Source: Sanderia malayensis
Taxonomy: Eukaryota; Cnidaria; Scyphozoa; Semaeostomeae; Pelagiidae
Direction: 5' to 3'
NCBI GenBank assembly: GCA_013076295.1
Contig: RQOL01000466.1
Location: forward strand, 186,001 to 250,000
DNA length: 64,000 nucleotides
The position numbers and the translations under genes were made by a program. Shown here one piece after another: positions 1 through 11,744 of this stretch. Positions within the stretch are counted from its first letter, which is position 1, and each line of letters opens with the position of its first letter. The notes below the pieces were generated by a model. That model ran no database searches. It was given only the letters and a program-made list of their open reading frames with translations, and had not been told where the DNA came from.

Positions 1-716
1 GAAATACAGGCAGGTGTAAAGGTCTCTTTTACACAGTTTTCATTTGATTTCGATTCCTGTTGTGCTTATTATAACAAACAACTACCTGAACACTTGTACC
101 AATAAATTAAAAAATATATTTATTTTGAGTACTTGCAAAACATGCTTTGTAATAATGACATATATACAAATTGTTTCCAGGGTCGTTTAACAAGACCAAC
201 CCAAAACAATTTGCAGATTTGCAGGCCCACCCTAACTAAATCTCTTTTGACCAGCTGGTCGTAACTTATTTGCCAATGTCTTTATCAGTGTTATTGTAAT
301 GCAACTGCTTACAATTGCAATGAAATTGCAGTTTATTGAAGACAATGCCATCCGCACTATTGTATTATGAATTCCATTGACATTGTACTGGAATGAACGA
401 GTTTGCATTCAAACTGCTATGAGCTTGGAGAGTATAGCAACATAGCCAACAATGGCCAGACAACTTTCATTGCTTTTGCATGATTAATTAATCTCCGAAC
501 ATATGTACTGTGGTGAAATTGTATGGAAAGAAAAAACGTATAATTGGTGTTTTGTTTATATCAACCTGTTGTGCTGTGCTATATGTGTACTTTTGTATTA
601 CGTTATAGTAAATCAATCGTTTTCTGTTGGATTCGAAGGCTTCGTTCTTTATTCGTTGAGAAGAGTCTTGTGAAGATATTCATTGTTCGAAGAAAGAGTT
701 ATATAGAACGGCAAAA
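1..716. other. Gene-free stretch upstream of the MARCH-like gene
   Basis: No coding exon is supported on either strand. The stretch is AT-rich and ends at the start codon of the RING-CH gene, so it probably holds that gene's promoter and 5' leader. No specific element was recognised. Confidence 0.4.
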
Positions 717-2298
717 ATGACGAAAGGTACCCGAGGAGATAGTGTTACATCGGTTGCAAGATCTACGAGTTCAGATTCTGTGACCAACTTGAAACTGTTA
801 CCACTAGTAGCCGACCTTGCAGATATTTCTTCATCAGGGCATTCACAACGACAGCAGAAATTTGGTAAAGAACGGAATGTTAGTGAGTCAACAAACACTT
901 CGTATCGCAGTCACTGCAATAGCTTACCTGGGACAGTTTGGGAAAGCTCCTTTGAAGAATTTTGTCGAATTTGTCACGAGAATGGAGAAGAAGAAACATT
1001 GCTGGCCGCTTGTAGATGTAACGGTTCGATAAGATTTGTCCATCATCGGTGCTTGTTGAATTGGATTTCACGATCAGGAGAACTGGCGTGCGAGCTGTGC
1101 AAATACGACTATAAAGTTACACGCACAAGTCAAATACGATTCAGCCAGGTACGTTCGAAGCCTTTATTTCAATTAATTTTGCTATTCAACACCCCCTGAT
1201 GAATTATACATGTTGCAAAGAAAATGCAAGGCATGTACTTGCAGTTTCAACGAGTTAGCCTATACGATTATGGTCTATTTGCTAGAGATGAATAAGGGAA
1301 AATAAAATAAGTCTTGAATATAAAGTCTTAATACTATTGTGCTTAATTATTTGGTAAAATTGACAAGGCATGTTATCGATTAGTCACTATGTAAAGAGAG
1401 TTTCATCTTGAGCAGGTGAGCGGAGATATCTATAAGCCATTGCTTAACGATTTCTAAGACTTTCGGAATTGCCTTCGTTGGAAAAGGTCGTTATTTATTA
1501 ATGGGAAAATGTTGGACATTATGGCATTTTGATTTGATTAGAAAACCAAAACACAAAAGACGAACAACGGGGTGTTTTTGTCTATTGGCTGAGAGCAGCT
1601 GGTTGTAATAGCATAATAGCCAATCAATTTGTGCTGCTCGCTCTAAGTAGTTTTTCTAAGTCACTGCTAGTGTATAATGTATGTTATTGCACTTAATTTT
1701 AGTGGCAACTACCTGCTATTGGCATTCAGGGATGGCTACACATCGTTTTATTTTTTGCATTTCTATCCATGTTGCTAACTTCTATCACCTGGGTTATTTG
1801 GTCCCAGACTTCAAGGTCATCTGCTGCCGTTTTCGAGCGGTCGTCACCTGAAATCAAGTACGCCTACCTTCTAATGGAATATTCATCCTAACTGCTGTAA
1901 TTGGAATAAGCCTGGATAGTTTCAGACAAGCAAGGAAGTATTTTCAACGATCATTGGCCATGAATCAAGAAATTACCGTGCTGGAATACAATGATGAGGA
2001 CGACGATGACAAAAAGTTCAATGGTTTCAATGACACAGATGTAGAATCACTGATTCCAAGAACAGATAGACTTTTCTCGACAACTTCCAAAAAGGAAGAC
2101 AAAAAGCGTGTCTCTATTAATTCCTCGTTGGAAATGAGTGAGCAATCAGTTTATGTAGAAATTGACCTCCTTGATGATGGTAGTGATAATGATTATGACA
2201 ACACGGCTAGCACTTTCATGTCATGCAGTGGAGATGAATCAAAACTCTGTACAACTGGATATGAGAGCTTGCATAACTTGGAAGAAACGTGTATATAA
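717..2298 (+). CDS. MARCH4/9/11-like membrane RING-CH E3 ubiquitin ligase (frameshifted)
   Basis: Exon 1 is 717-1148 (phase 0) and ends at CAG|GTACG. The second coding stretch is 1703-2298, after TTTTAG. A RING-CH zinc finger (C4HC3) sits at residues 83-128: C83, C86, C99, C101, H109, C112, C125, C128, with the FVHxxC and CELCKYDY signatures. Two hydrophobic segments follow, separated by a short loop (WLHIVLFF..TWVIW, then FILTAVIGISL), as in the MARCH4/9/11 group, and the acidic tail ends in LEETCI. Known members are endosomal or Golgi E3 ligases that ubiquitinate membrane proteins. The reading frame changes near 1880: before it homology runs to KYAYLLMEY, and after it the same alignment continues one frame over at FILTAVIG. 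One missing base explains this, and no intron fits. Either the gene is a recent pseudogene or the assembly has an indel. A poly(A) signal lies at 2424-2429. The family call is firm; the subgroup is inferred from the sequence around the membrane segments. Confidence 0.85.
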
Positions 2299-2429
2299 AC
2301 ATCTTGTTGGCTTTGAGCATTTAAATCGAGACAAGCAATTTTTAGGGATTGGAATTTTTGTCACTTATTCTTGTCTACTTTGGACTTAATGAAACTCTAA
2401 TTTTATGCAGCTTAAAATCTGGAAATAAA

Positions 2430-3423
2430 TAATTAATTTCTGAATATGCTATTGAAATTCTCATGTTCATGTACTAATTTGCTGAAAATTTGTTTTAGGT
2501 AAATGTTAATTTTATAGGTATATCAAAGTAACGTTTTTCGGTTAATCAGCATTTGGCAGCAGGTTATTAATATATTACTTTTTGTTAGACTAGACTCTTC
2601 TTTAGGTGATAGGTAAATTTTTGAATTCTTCTATTCTGAGAATTCTTCATTTGTTTATCAAGTTAGTGCACCAGCTTTTAAATTTCACTTCACTAAATAT
2701 TGTAATTGTTCTGGTTTTAGGCAGCTTATTAAAATGATGTAAAAAATACTGTTAAATAAAATGAAGCTTGATACACTAGTATCCAAAAATGTATAGATTT
2801 AGTAACATCTTTTCAATGAAATTAATACAATTTCATGTTATAATTGGAATAGATTTTGCAGTTTCAGATAAAATAAAAGTAATTGTGAAGCAAATAATTT
2901 GTGTGTTTGCTTTATTCCATTGATTAGAAATTTGAAAAATAGAGTATAAAATACAAATTGTAACATAATTGTTTCCGTGGGCAGAGCGGAATATACAGAG
3001 TTTGATGATCGCAGAAGTGCGTGAAACTCCGAGTCACAACAGAGATATGTGTCTTTTTTGAAGTCTAACTCTGTAAAGTGTTTCTTTAAATAAAGAAAAT
3101 TTCATGAGCTCTATAGCTCCATACAGAAAAAATGTGTGCCTCGCCCTTCCAAATATTCAAGAAAAATATCCACGGCAATCCTCCACTCAAAATGAAATCC
3201 CCACATGGGAACACCAAAATGGGGAACACACAGTGGGAACACAACACTAATTCATGAAAGTGAGGCAACGAGCCTCTACTTCAATTTGCAAACACGATTT
3301 GCGCACGAATTTCGAGCTCTTTTTCAAAAACAAACCGTTTGATGAAGAGCAAATGAAGAAGTCAGAGAATGATATTTCAAATTTGCAATTGCAGAACCAA
3401 GAAAAAATTAAATATCAGTAAAT
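2430..3423. other. Intergenic stretch between MARCH-like gene and shugoshin
   Basis: AT-rich DNA with no supported exon. A short repeat of a GGGAACAC motif lies at about 3209-3242. The last bases before 3424 probably hold the shugoshin 5' leader. Confidence 0.4.
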
Positions 3424-6400
3424 ATGGAGCCCTCGAAGGTAAATAAGTCTTTTATGTTGTTGCTTTTCACCATGTACATACTTTGCCTCGAGCTAGCTGG
3501 CGAACAACCTCTCAGTCCAACCAAGGTTGCTTTTTTTAAATGACATTCTTCTCTTCGTGATTCTGATTAGGAGGTGCCGCACCCTAGGCCTGTCAACCTA
3601 CCATTTTAAATTTAGCTCTCTAAGTATTTTATTACTGGCAGAAATTAATTAGTTGACCTTAGATCTATGTAATAATATAAACTAAATTTAACTCTAATTT
3701 TTACATTTTGACCTCAAGCATTCTGTTTTAAATAACCTTGATATGAGACGAAAACCAGGTCAAGGGCATTTTTGTTACAAGAATAATTTAAATTTATCAA
3801 AAGCATTCATGGTTCTTGCCCAGTTTAATTGTATTTCAATGTGCTGCATGCAATTATTTTTTATTCTCACACTTATCAATACTATTTCTATTTTTTCCAG
3901 TATCTGCATTATCAGAAAAACAAGGGAGCGAAAAAGTCAGCTACTTCCAGATTTTTAAAGAGAATGAAACATAGTGACATTTCATGCCCAAAAGGTTGGA
4001 CTGGTTTGAGCTTTGCTGTGAAATTATGTATTTTCATACTACTTTCATGTTGTCTTCTCCTCCGATCACTTTTCTATTTCAACACTTCATGTCATTCAAA
4101 TTTCTCCATTCAATTTCTGCACCATCATCCTAATCCTTAGAAACACCTCTGCTTTGTCATCATGATTTTTGGAATAATATAAATACTTCTACATTTTGTA
4201 ATTAATTTGTCAGAATAAGTTAAAGTTTATTAAAGTTATGATGTAAATATAAGACACATTTAGGGGAGGGGGGTACGATGGCACATGTGAAAAATTTTCA
4301 ACAGATAAGATAAACACGGAAATGCAAAAGACTTTTTGAATATACCCACCCTATACAGTACAGTATATTATACTATACAGCAAAGTGTAATTTTTCTAAT
4401 GGGCGTGGTTTTCATAAAAATGGGCGTGGCTCTAAAAAATTTTCCCTGCCCTCCCCACTTTTGAGGGCTGGTGTCGCCTCTGGTGCAAATGACATTATCA
4501 GGTTAATAGAGTCATTGCGTTATTTTTTATAGATCAAGAATATCAGCAAGAAAAGAAGATTACAAAAGAGAAGCAGCTACTTGTAAATAATCATGATCTT
4601 GCAAAAGCACTAGGTTATATATCTATTCAATTTTCCTTTTTTTTCATTGCTCATTTTGAACAAAATGTTTGTTTAGCTATAGCAGTATACTTAATCAACA
4701 TGTTTGTATTTAGTACATCTTCTAGATTTTATGCATGGTTTTTAATTTTTTGTAGCCAAAAGTCAAATGAAGGAAAGACAAAGCAGGGATGAATGTTTGG
4801 GTTTTAAAGAAAAGGTCTTAAATCTTGTTGAAAAACTAAGATGCTTAAAGGAAGAGCAGGTGATATTTATATTAGTGTTGGTTAAATATTGAATGCTGAG
4901 GAAACATTTGTATCTATATACATAAGGAATATATTATTAATTTATTTTGTGTCACCATGTAGCATGGGCGGTCTGGCCCGGGTGGCGAAGTGGCGATTGC
5001 CACCCGGACATTCTGATTTTTAATGTAAACTAAAAATACGGTCCCTTTTCGAAGACTTGGACCACCCTAAACTGGGCCCCTTTGGTTTGCCAGACCGCCC
5101 CTGCTGTGTAGTATATGTCTGCTAAGGATTTTATCTTTTATTAAGGAATCACATTTGTCAACTGTCTTATGTGAACATCAAAGAAACATAATGGAAAGCT
5201 TGTTCAATGCTACAACTGCATTAGCAGAACTTACGAATGTATGCATGAAATATGATCCATCAAAGATCACCAGTGATGAAGTCATGTCCAATAAAAGAAG
5301 TTGTGTTTTAGAAGACAGTTCTGGTCATGCACCACAGAGCTGCCCAACGTCTAGTTTGAAAAAATTTACAATTTATAATGATGAAAATGAAAGTTTTAAT
5401 GGTAAGTCAGAAGATATTGTTAGCAACAAAAGAAAAAGTGGAGATAAATGGAAGAGGGTAAATTCATCAGATGAGAATGAAAAAGAAGAGAAGGAAATGG
5501 ATGGAAAGGACATCTGTACTGGAGAAAATGTATGTCCATCAATGTAAGTAGTTTCGTTTTCTTAATGAACTGATTTTTAAATTGATTATTGTGGAGATAT
5601 GAAGTAGGTTGGCTCTATCTAATTTCTTCATTCTTATCATGAAGGTGTGGATATCGATATTTGATACAATGTTGAATGCAAATATATGCCAAAAGTTGCT
5701 TCACGCATCACTTCATTATTAGAATTCTTTTTTTATTTATATTAATCCTAGCGACAAACACGAGCAAGAAGAAAAGAAGAATGTGAATCAAACGAAAGCT
5801 TTTGTTCTTGATAAAGAAGATAGTATTACAGGAAAGATGAAAAGGGAACAAAGGAAGAGGGCAAATCTGGAATGGTAAATTGCAGAATATCATAATTTAT
5901 CAAACTTAATTGCTAAAGTATTCTTCTTTCCTCTCAAGGTTCATTATCAACCACACAGTTATAGGGTGTAGCCTGAAGACAAATTTTCTGACTACAGTTT
6001 GGACTCTCTGCTACAATTAGCACCAAGTACTCAAAATTGTTGTTGAGTGATGTTATTTTCATTTTAGCAATAAAGAAGGGATGAGTATGAATGTATCAAA
6101 ATGTGCAAAAAACTTTCCAAATTTAAACAGTGATGATTGTGAATCCACAAAGCGAAGGAATTCTACTGCAAAACATAACAAAATACATGGCAGAAAAATG
6201 AAACAAGCGACTAAGAATACTACCAACACCAGAAAGAGAAGGACTCGCATGGATGAAGATTGTGATAAGGAAAATATCATGCCAAATTCTGAACAATTCG
6301 GAGAAGTTATGGATGAAGAAAAGAAACCAGAAGTTCTTCGTTGTTCATTTGAAAATGTAAAAAGGATTGTGCTCAGTCCTTTGCAAAAGTTGCAGACACG

Positions 6401-7131
6401 TTCACCTGTTTTCATCAGACGGAATAAAAGGAAGATTTCTTACATGGAGCCTTCTACTAGGAGGTGAGATTTTGGTTGATATTGATATTGTCATTTTAGC
6501 TTTTGAAGAGACTATGTGTATCTTTATGAGCTGTATGCTGTATAAAGTACACGGAATGGTTGGCTTTGGTCGATATTGTTGTATTAGACAATTTCTTTTA
6601 TCTTACAGCAAATTACGAAGGGGTGATCCATTCACAGATGTAACGCTGTATTCTTCACCTGGAGTTGGTAAGATATATAGAGCTACATGCTTCACCATTA
6701 CACACCTCGTTATGTAACCTCTAATTATACATGTATTTTAAGTAACTCATTGCCGCTATGTTTGTACAATGACTGTAGTAACATCTTGCATACATTTTTT
6801 TAGGATTGAAGGATAAAAGGTATGTTAGCAATAGACGAAGAAATGGAGTAAATGTGAGTTTATTTTTATAGTTGTTGCTATTTATGCAAAGAGTTTAGTA
6901 AAAACGAACGCCATTTCATTGATTATCCGAAATTTAAAAGACACAGTTTTGCTCTATGATATAGATAAGCTACTTTTTTTTACAGTGAATTTTCATTTTA
7001 TTTGCAATATAATTTGTTTTATTGTGGACTCACGTTTATCCCTGTGAGTGACTTCTTTTATTGTCGTTTATTTTTTCTAGAGAGCCCGTCAAACATTGAC
7101 TAAAATTGAGAATTTGATAACCGAAGAATAA
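3424..7131 (+). CDS. SGO1: Shugoshin (centromeric cohesin protector), ten exons
   Basis: Exons: 3424-3438, 3901-3973 (or to 3994), 4533-4613, 4756-4859, 5146-5543, 5752-5874, 6068-6463, 6609-6667, 6804-6853, 7081-7131. All phases agree and give about 449 residues. The N-terminal part (roughly residues 20-90) is a charged coiled coil containing NNHDLAKALAKSQ, matching the shugoshin dimer and PP2A-binding region. The middle is long, basic/acidic and disordered. The C-terminal SGO motif (about residues 385-410) reads YMEPSTRRSKLRRGDPFTD, close to the vertebrate YKEPTL.SKLRRGDPFTD. Shugoshin recruits PP2A to centromeres and protects cohesin in meiosis and mitosis. The motif identifies the family but does not separate SGO1 from SGO2; the symbol follows the single-gene usage. 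The end of exon 2 is uncertain (two donors in the same phase), and a further 5' exon is possible. The fourth intron carries a small inverted-repeat element at about 4961-5105. Confidence 0.9.
4961..5105. mobile_element. MITE-like inverted-repeat element in shugoshin intron 4
   Basis: Ends are AGCATGGGCGGTCTGGC and, inverted, AGCAGGGGCGGTCTGGC: 17 bp with one mismatch. It is about 145 bp, has no coding capacity and is richer in GC than its surroundings. A TGTAG motif occurs at both edges but the exact target duplication is unclear. Confidence 0.7.
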
Positions 7132-7860
7132 TTTGGCCAGTCCTTTCTACTTTAATGATAAGTTCATATTGATGTCTTATAATGCTAGTGGAGACGCTAA
7201 TGGAAGACGATTTTATGCGTCATTAGTTAAAATTTTAATAAGTTTTTCTTTAGTTTCGTTATATGTACGTTTCGCAAAGTATCTAATGTACTATTATATA
7301 TGTATGTGTGCTTAATGTGTTATTCTTGTTATAAGCTTATTGTTTGTTTTAGTTTAATTCTGGCAATTCTTTTTGGTGTACTATTGTACTTATTCTTCAA
7401 TTAAATTTTTTCAGCTCTTGCTGAATTGTTTTGTTCGGGGCTGGTGTTACCCTACGCTCTTTGTATTTATGTAATTTAGAAATATTTTGTAGAAAAATTC
7501 ACAAATAATTTCCAACGTTTCGCAATTCCTCATCACAAATTAATGTAAATTAAATTAATTATTGTTTATTATTATAAATTAATTATGAAATTAAATTTTA
7601 TGCTATTGTACAAGTTTTTCTCGTCATTCTCTTTGTCGGTATTTGTCTTCGTTTGGTTTGCTCCAACTCCACAGAACCTTCTTGTCTTCTGTAACTTTAT
7701 CCAGAAATCATTTAGCTGATATGGCTGCAAATTTAAGTAAATACAGCATAAATTAACACAAATGAATGCAGTATTAAGCTATGATAATTTTTAAAACTTG
7801 CTGTTAAAATAAGTGTTGCTTTAACGTAAAAGCAATGCACTGTTGCATTGATTTTCGCCA
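7132..7860. other. Gene-free stretch downstream of shugoshin
   Basis: AT-rich, with a run of alternating TAAATTAAT-type sequence around 7545-7595. No exon is supported. Confidence 0.4.
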
Positions 7861-7959
7861 TTAAAATGAAACCAGCATGGAAGCTGAGCAGAGGAGGATT
7901 CGCGGCTACGCGCAAGCAAGATTTGGACACTCACAGGAGCAAATAGTAAACGGTGCCAC

Positions 7960-9071
7960 ACATACCTTTCCACTGCCATGGCTAGCTTCGGCATTCGCTC
8001 TGAATATTTTCTGCCATCAACATCTGCTCATTTGTTTCATTTCTGTCTTCTTTGTGGTAAAGACTTTGAAGTAATTGCTTTAGGAAGCATTCTCTTTTCC
8101 AGATGTCTGCATCATCGTCTGGATATCTCAATTTCAACGTGTTTTTGCTTCACGCTTTTTTTACCTCCCACTTCTCTTTCTGGCTTGCTCTTCCTTTAAC
8201 CACCAAGGACTGAAAAATGAAATTCACATTTAACTATATTTAATAAATCATTATAAATGATGATAACAGAAATATCATTCAATTGCCTTGCAAATGCTAC
8301 TAAATTCGTAAATTAAATTCAACAAAACCAAACCTTACCTTCTTTCATCTCCACGATGCTTCCGCCATCTTTCTTTGCATGTTGGCACTTCTTGTAACAA
8401 TCTTTCTGTCTCGAAAACAAAATATTCCAAAGCAATTGACTTGTATGCTTGTTGCTCTTTTTGTAGATTTTCCTTTCTCAATGACTGAAGGTAAGAATTT
8501 GTTCGTTCTTCGGCTTTCAGATTGCGTGTCCCTCATTTTATTCCTTGCCTCGTCCTTCAACTTCTTGCTTTGCTTCTTTCTCACTCAAAGATAAAGGACT
8601 GAAAGATTAGAATTAATTAAAAGATTTATTTTCACAGCTGCATCATGCAAAAGTGCTTAATGTAATGAAATGAGTGAAATAAAATAATTACAATATAGTA
8701 CAATAAGATAAAAGAAAAATAATATTCGTGTAAATATTTGCAAACAAATAGTAACTTAATTCCAACAAAACCAAAACTTGCCTTCTTTTATCTTCACAAT
8801 GCTTCCGCCATCTTTCTTTGCGTGTTGGCACTCCTCGTAACAATCTTTCTGTCTCGAAAACAAGACTTTCCAAGCAATTGAAGTGCCAGCATGTTTGTTG
8901 CTCTTTTTGCAGATTCCCCTTTCTCAATGACTTAAGTTAAGAACTTGTTCGTTGTTCAGCATTCTTATCAAAACATGACTCAAACTGCATCATATTCATC
9001 TTCTAGCTTTGATTCTTCCATTGCTTGGTCTCTGTGTTGCCTCCTCTTTTCACCTCAACGGTAACGACTGA
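7960..9071 (-). repeat. Three tandem exon-like units of a charged protein, partly decayed
   Basis: On the minus strand three units begin alike with CAGTC (at about 9071, 8603 and 8213). Units 1 and 2 have a second exon-like block after a second acceptor: 8787-8935 and 8343-8490. The block in unit 2 is flanked by TTACCTTCAG and AAG|GTAAGG, both good splice sites, and reads about 49 charged residues including FETERLLQEVPTCKERWRKH. Unit 1 keeps a near-identical block (FETERLLRGVPTRKERWRKH) but has GCAAG instead of GTAAG at the donor and a weak AAG acceptor. The third unit (about 8213 downwards) is more diverged, and its first block is broken by stops. I do not recognise the protein. It may be a live gene with duplicated exons, or a decaying one. 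Confidence 0.55.
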
Positions 9072-11744
9072 AAACCAAAAAGACCAGAGCCAGCACGTGC
9101 ACGAGTAGTCATTCTCAAAACTGCGCAGCAGCGCAAGGGCAGTGCCATATTTGGTGATGAAATTCACGAGAACCGGAAATACCAAGCTCGTATTGTAAAA
9201 GTACTGGAAAGTGGCGCATCGACGCATGCGTGCTTTGAAACCCCCACATGCATTTTGTTATGACTTTGGATAAGAGGTGATTTTGGTGTGCAACATCCAC
9301 AATTTCGTTGTTGAATGCAGTGAAGCTACTTTACGAGAAGTTTCGACAGCTGAGCAAAGGCGCCCAATAGTCGGAACTTCTTGGAGAAGCTTCATCTTCG
9401 ACAATTTATTTGATACTCAGTAAAAAATGGAAGAAATAAAAAAATTAGAAATACAAGAAAACAAATGTGAAAATTACCCGGTTCCAATAAAATTTCGCCA
9501 AAAAAACGGCGAAACCCTATCTTCCCCGGGGGAACCTATGCCAAGTACCGAGCAGCCACTAAAGCTCACCTTCTTTCCATGTTTAGCCAATGGAAATAAC
9601 CGATCCCTACTCCAGATCTTTCGACCTTCGAGACCAGTGATCTCCGCCTGAAAGTGCCGAAACTTTCCCGTGGCATTTGGTACAGGCAACAGTCACCAAA
9701 CAATAATTTGAAATGTCGAACTCAAACCAGAACATTGTGTTCGATTAGACGTGGGATTACACAAAATGCGCATGTGCATTTCAATAGTCAGCAAATGGTG
9801 ATAATGAAACAACAATAAAAAGATACAATTGGTGAAATCAAAGAACTCGTTCAGCTCAATTGCGACAAAGGATGCGATAGGTTCGAGCCAAGAACAGGCA
9901 GTTTTCTTTTACATAATTTATTTGTGACTTGGTTTGAGACCGCAATGCCAAGTATCAATGGATTATTTATTATAGTAGCAAATTATAGCTAATAACTTAC
10001 CGTAGATAGGCAAAATATTAGCTGTAACATGATAACAAGCGTCTTTCGAAATCGTCTCTTGCCTTGTCAGCCTTATGCTGGTTCGGTTATTATCGGCAGA
10101 GCTTTTACTTCTTGGTGTTTAATCATCAATTCAAAACACAGTAAATCCTCTGGGATCAAACCCTTTATCCACAACATTAAATAGAAACTAGTTTTATACT
10201 TGCAACAATTATTTCCAAATGTTTAAAAATTCATCGATCATGTAAAACAAATATTTTAGGCCAAGTTTCAAATTAAAGCCTCGAGTTCGAGTCTCAATCC
10301 AAGTTCAGTGTTTTACAACGCTTTATAAAGCAATACCATCATGCAATGCGGAATTTAATATTGGCTTGCACTGGATGGACGAAAGTAAGATACAAGCAAA
10401 AAAGACTATTTCATGTGATAATATATCAAGCTTATGAATTAAAAGTAATTTGCAATAATAAAATTGTTGTTTAAATGACATAAAAAACCAAATCAGTGAG
10501 CAATGCATTATACATGGGCATGGTATGGAAAGATACAAGTGATGAGATATTGAAGCGATTTACAACCATTTTATACTGTAATCCCACTCAGTTGAATTCT
10601 GAAAGACCAAGCTTACATAAAATGAACCCGCATTTCATGTTAAACTCAGCTGAGGGGAACCATATTTGGCCAGGGCCAACATATATCGGTTTATTTCCAA
10701 AGTGGTGCAATATAATCACGAAGAATTAAATGGATTGATGTGACCAAGACTGGATATTATTCACTCAAACAGTCGTGCGATTTAGGTTTGACAAGAAAAA
10801 TATTGCACTGCAAATATAACAGGAATCTAAATGTGGTGTAGAGAAATGCCCAAAATGGAAGCCGATATATGTTGCTTGGCACGCATTTCCTGTTAGGTTG
10901 CTTAGTATTGTGCTTTAACTGCTATGTAATAAGTACGTTGTTCGTTTGGTTAACGTTTAATATAGTGCACATGCAGCGTGCAGTAAAATGAAATGAAAAT
11001 GAATTAAATGAGAATTAAATTGACAAAGCAATTAGCTACATGCATAATAATTAATGAATAATACAAAATCTCAAGAATAATATTGTTAAGAACTGGAGTA
11101 CGTGCCTTAAGCTTGAAATCTCAATTTGCTTCATTAAAAATAAAAAAACTAAATAGAAACATTTCAGTTTTGGGGAAATCATGCAATGTACAAAATTGGG
11201 GAATCTTATTTGACTGGTGGCTTACGAATACTTATATAACATAAACACTTGAAAAATCACAAAGGGGCATTCTTGGATGTGAAGTATATTGAAGTTGAAA
11301 ATAAAATATGAAGATTACGATATGGTTGTTTTACCCACTAGTGTAAAACACAGACTCTAAAAACTACAGATAAACGATATGAAATCCATCAAAAGTGTAG
11401 AAAATGAAAATAATTATGCATACTAAAATCTGTATAAAGCGTGAAGCAACAAAATGTAGCCCCCCCCCCCACCAATAAAAGAACTGGGTATATCTTATTA
11501 TCTTATCCCATATGTTATTATGAAGTTTAAGCAATCCAAGACAGACTGACCGATCAACAATCAGAGCCTTTGGATTTGCTTAAGATTTCTTCATGGCTTT
11601 GAGAAATTTCGAATCATTTGAACAGATAAGGTCATCCACTTACGTGGGGTGGGGGGGGGGTTACAAAAAGGTGCCACGATTCAAACATGGTTTTAAGCAC
11701 AGAATAGTATATTTTAAAACAACTTTACCTCGCTCGAGTTCAAT
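9072..11744. other. Gene-poor stretch with G and C runs
   Basis: No convincing coding exon. A segment at about 9474-9690 is less AT-rich and open on both strands but lacks a recognisable product. A C run lies at about 11460-11471 and a G run at about 11647-11660. The end probably holds the 3' untranslated part of the minus-strand SNX-like gene. Confidence 0.35.

Noticed and set aside
9474..9690. Open frames on both strands with less AT than the surroundings
   Set aside because: No family match, no partner exon in phase; could be an exon of a minus-strand gene but evidence is too thin.
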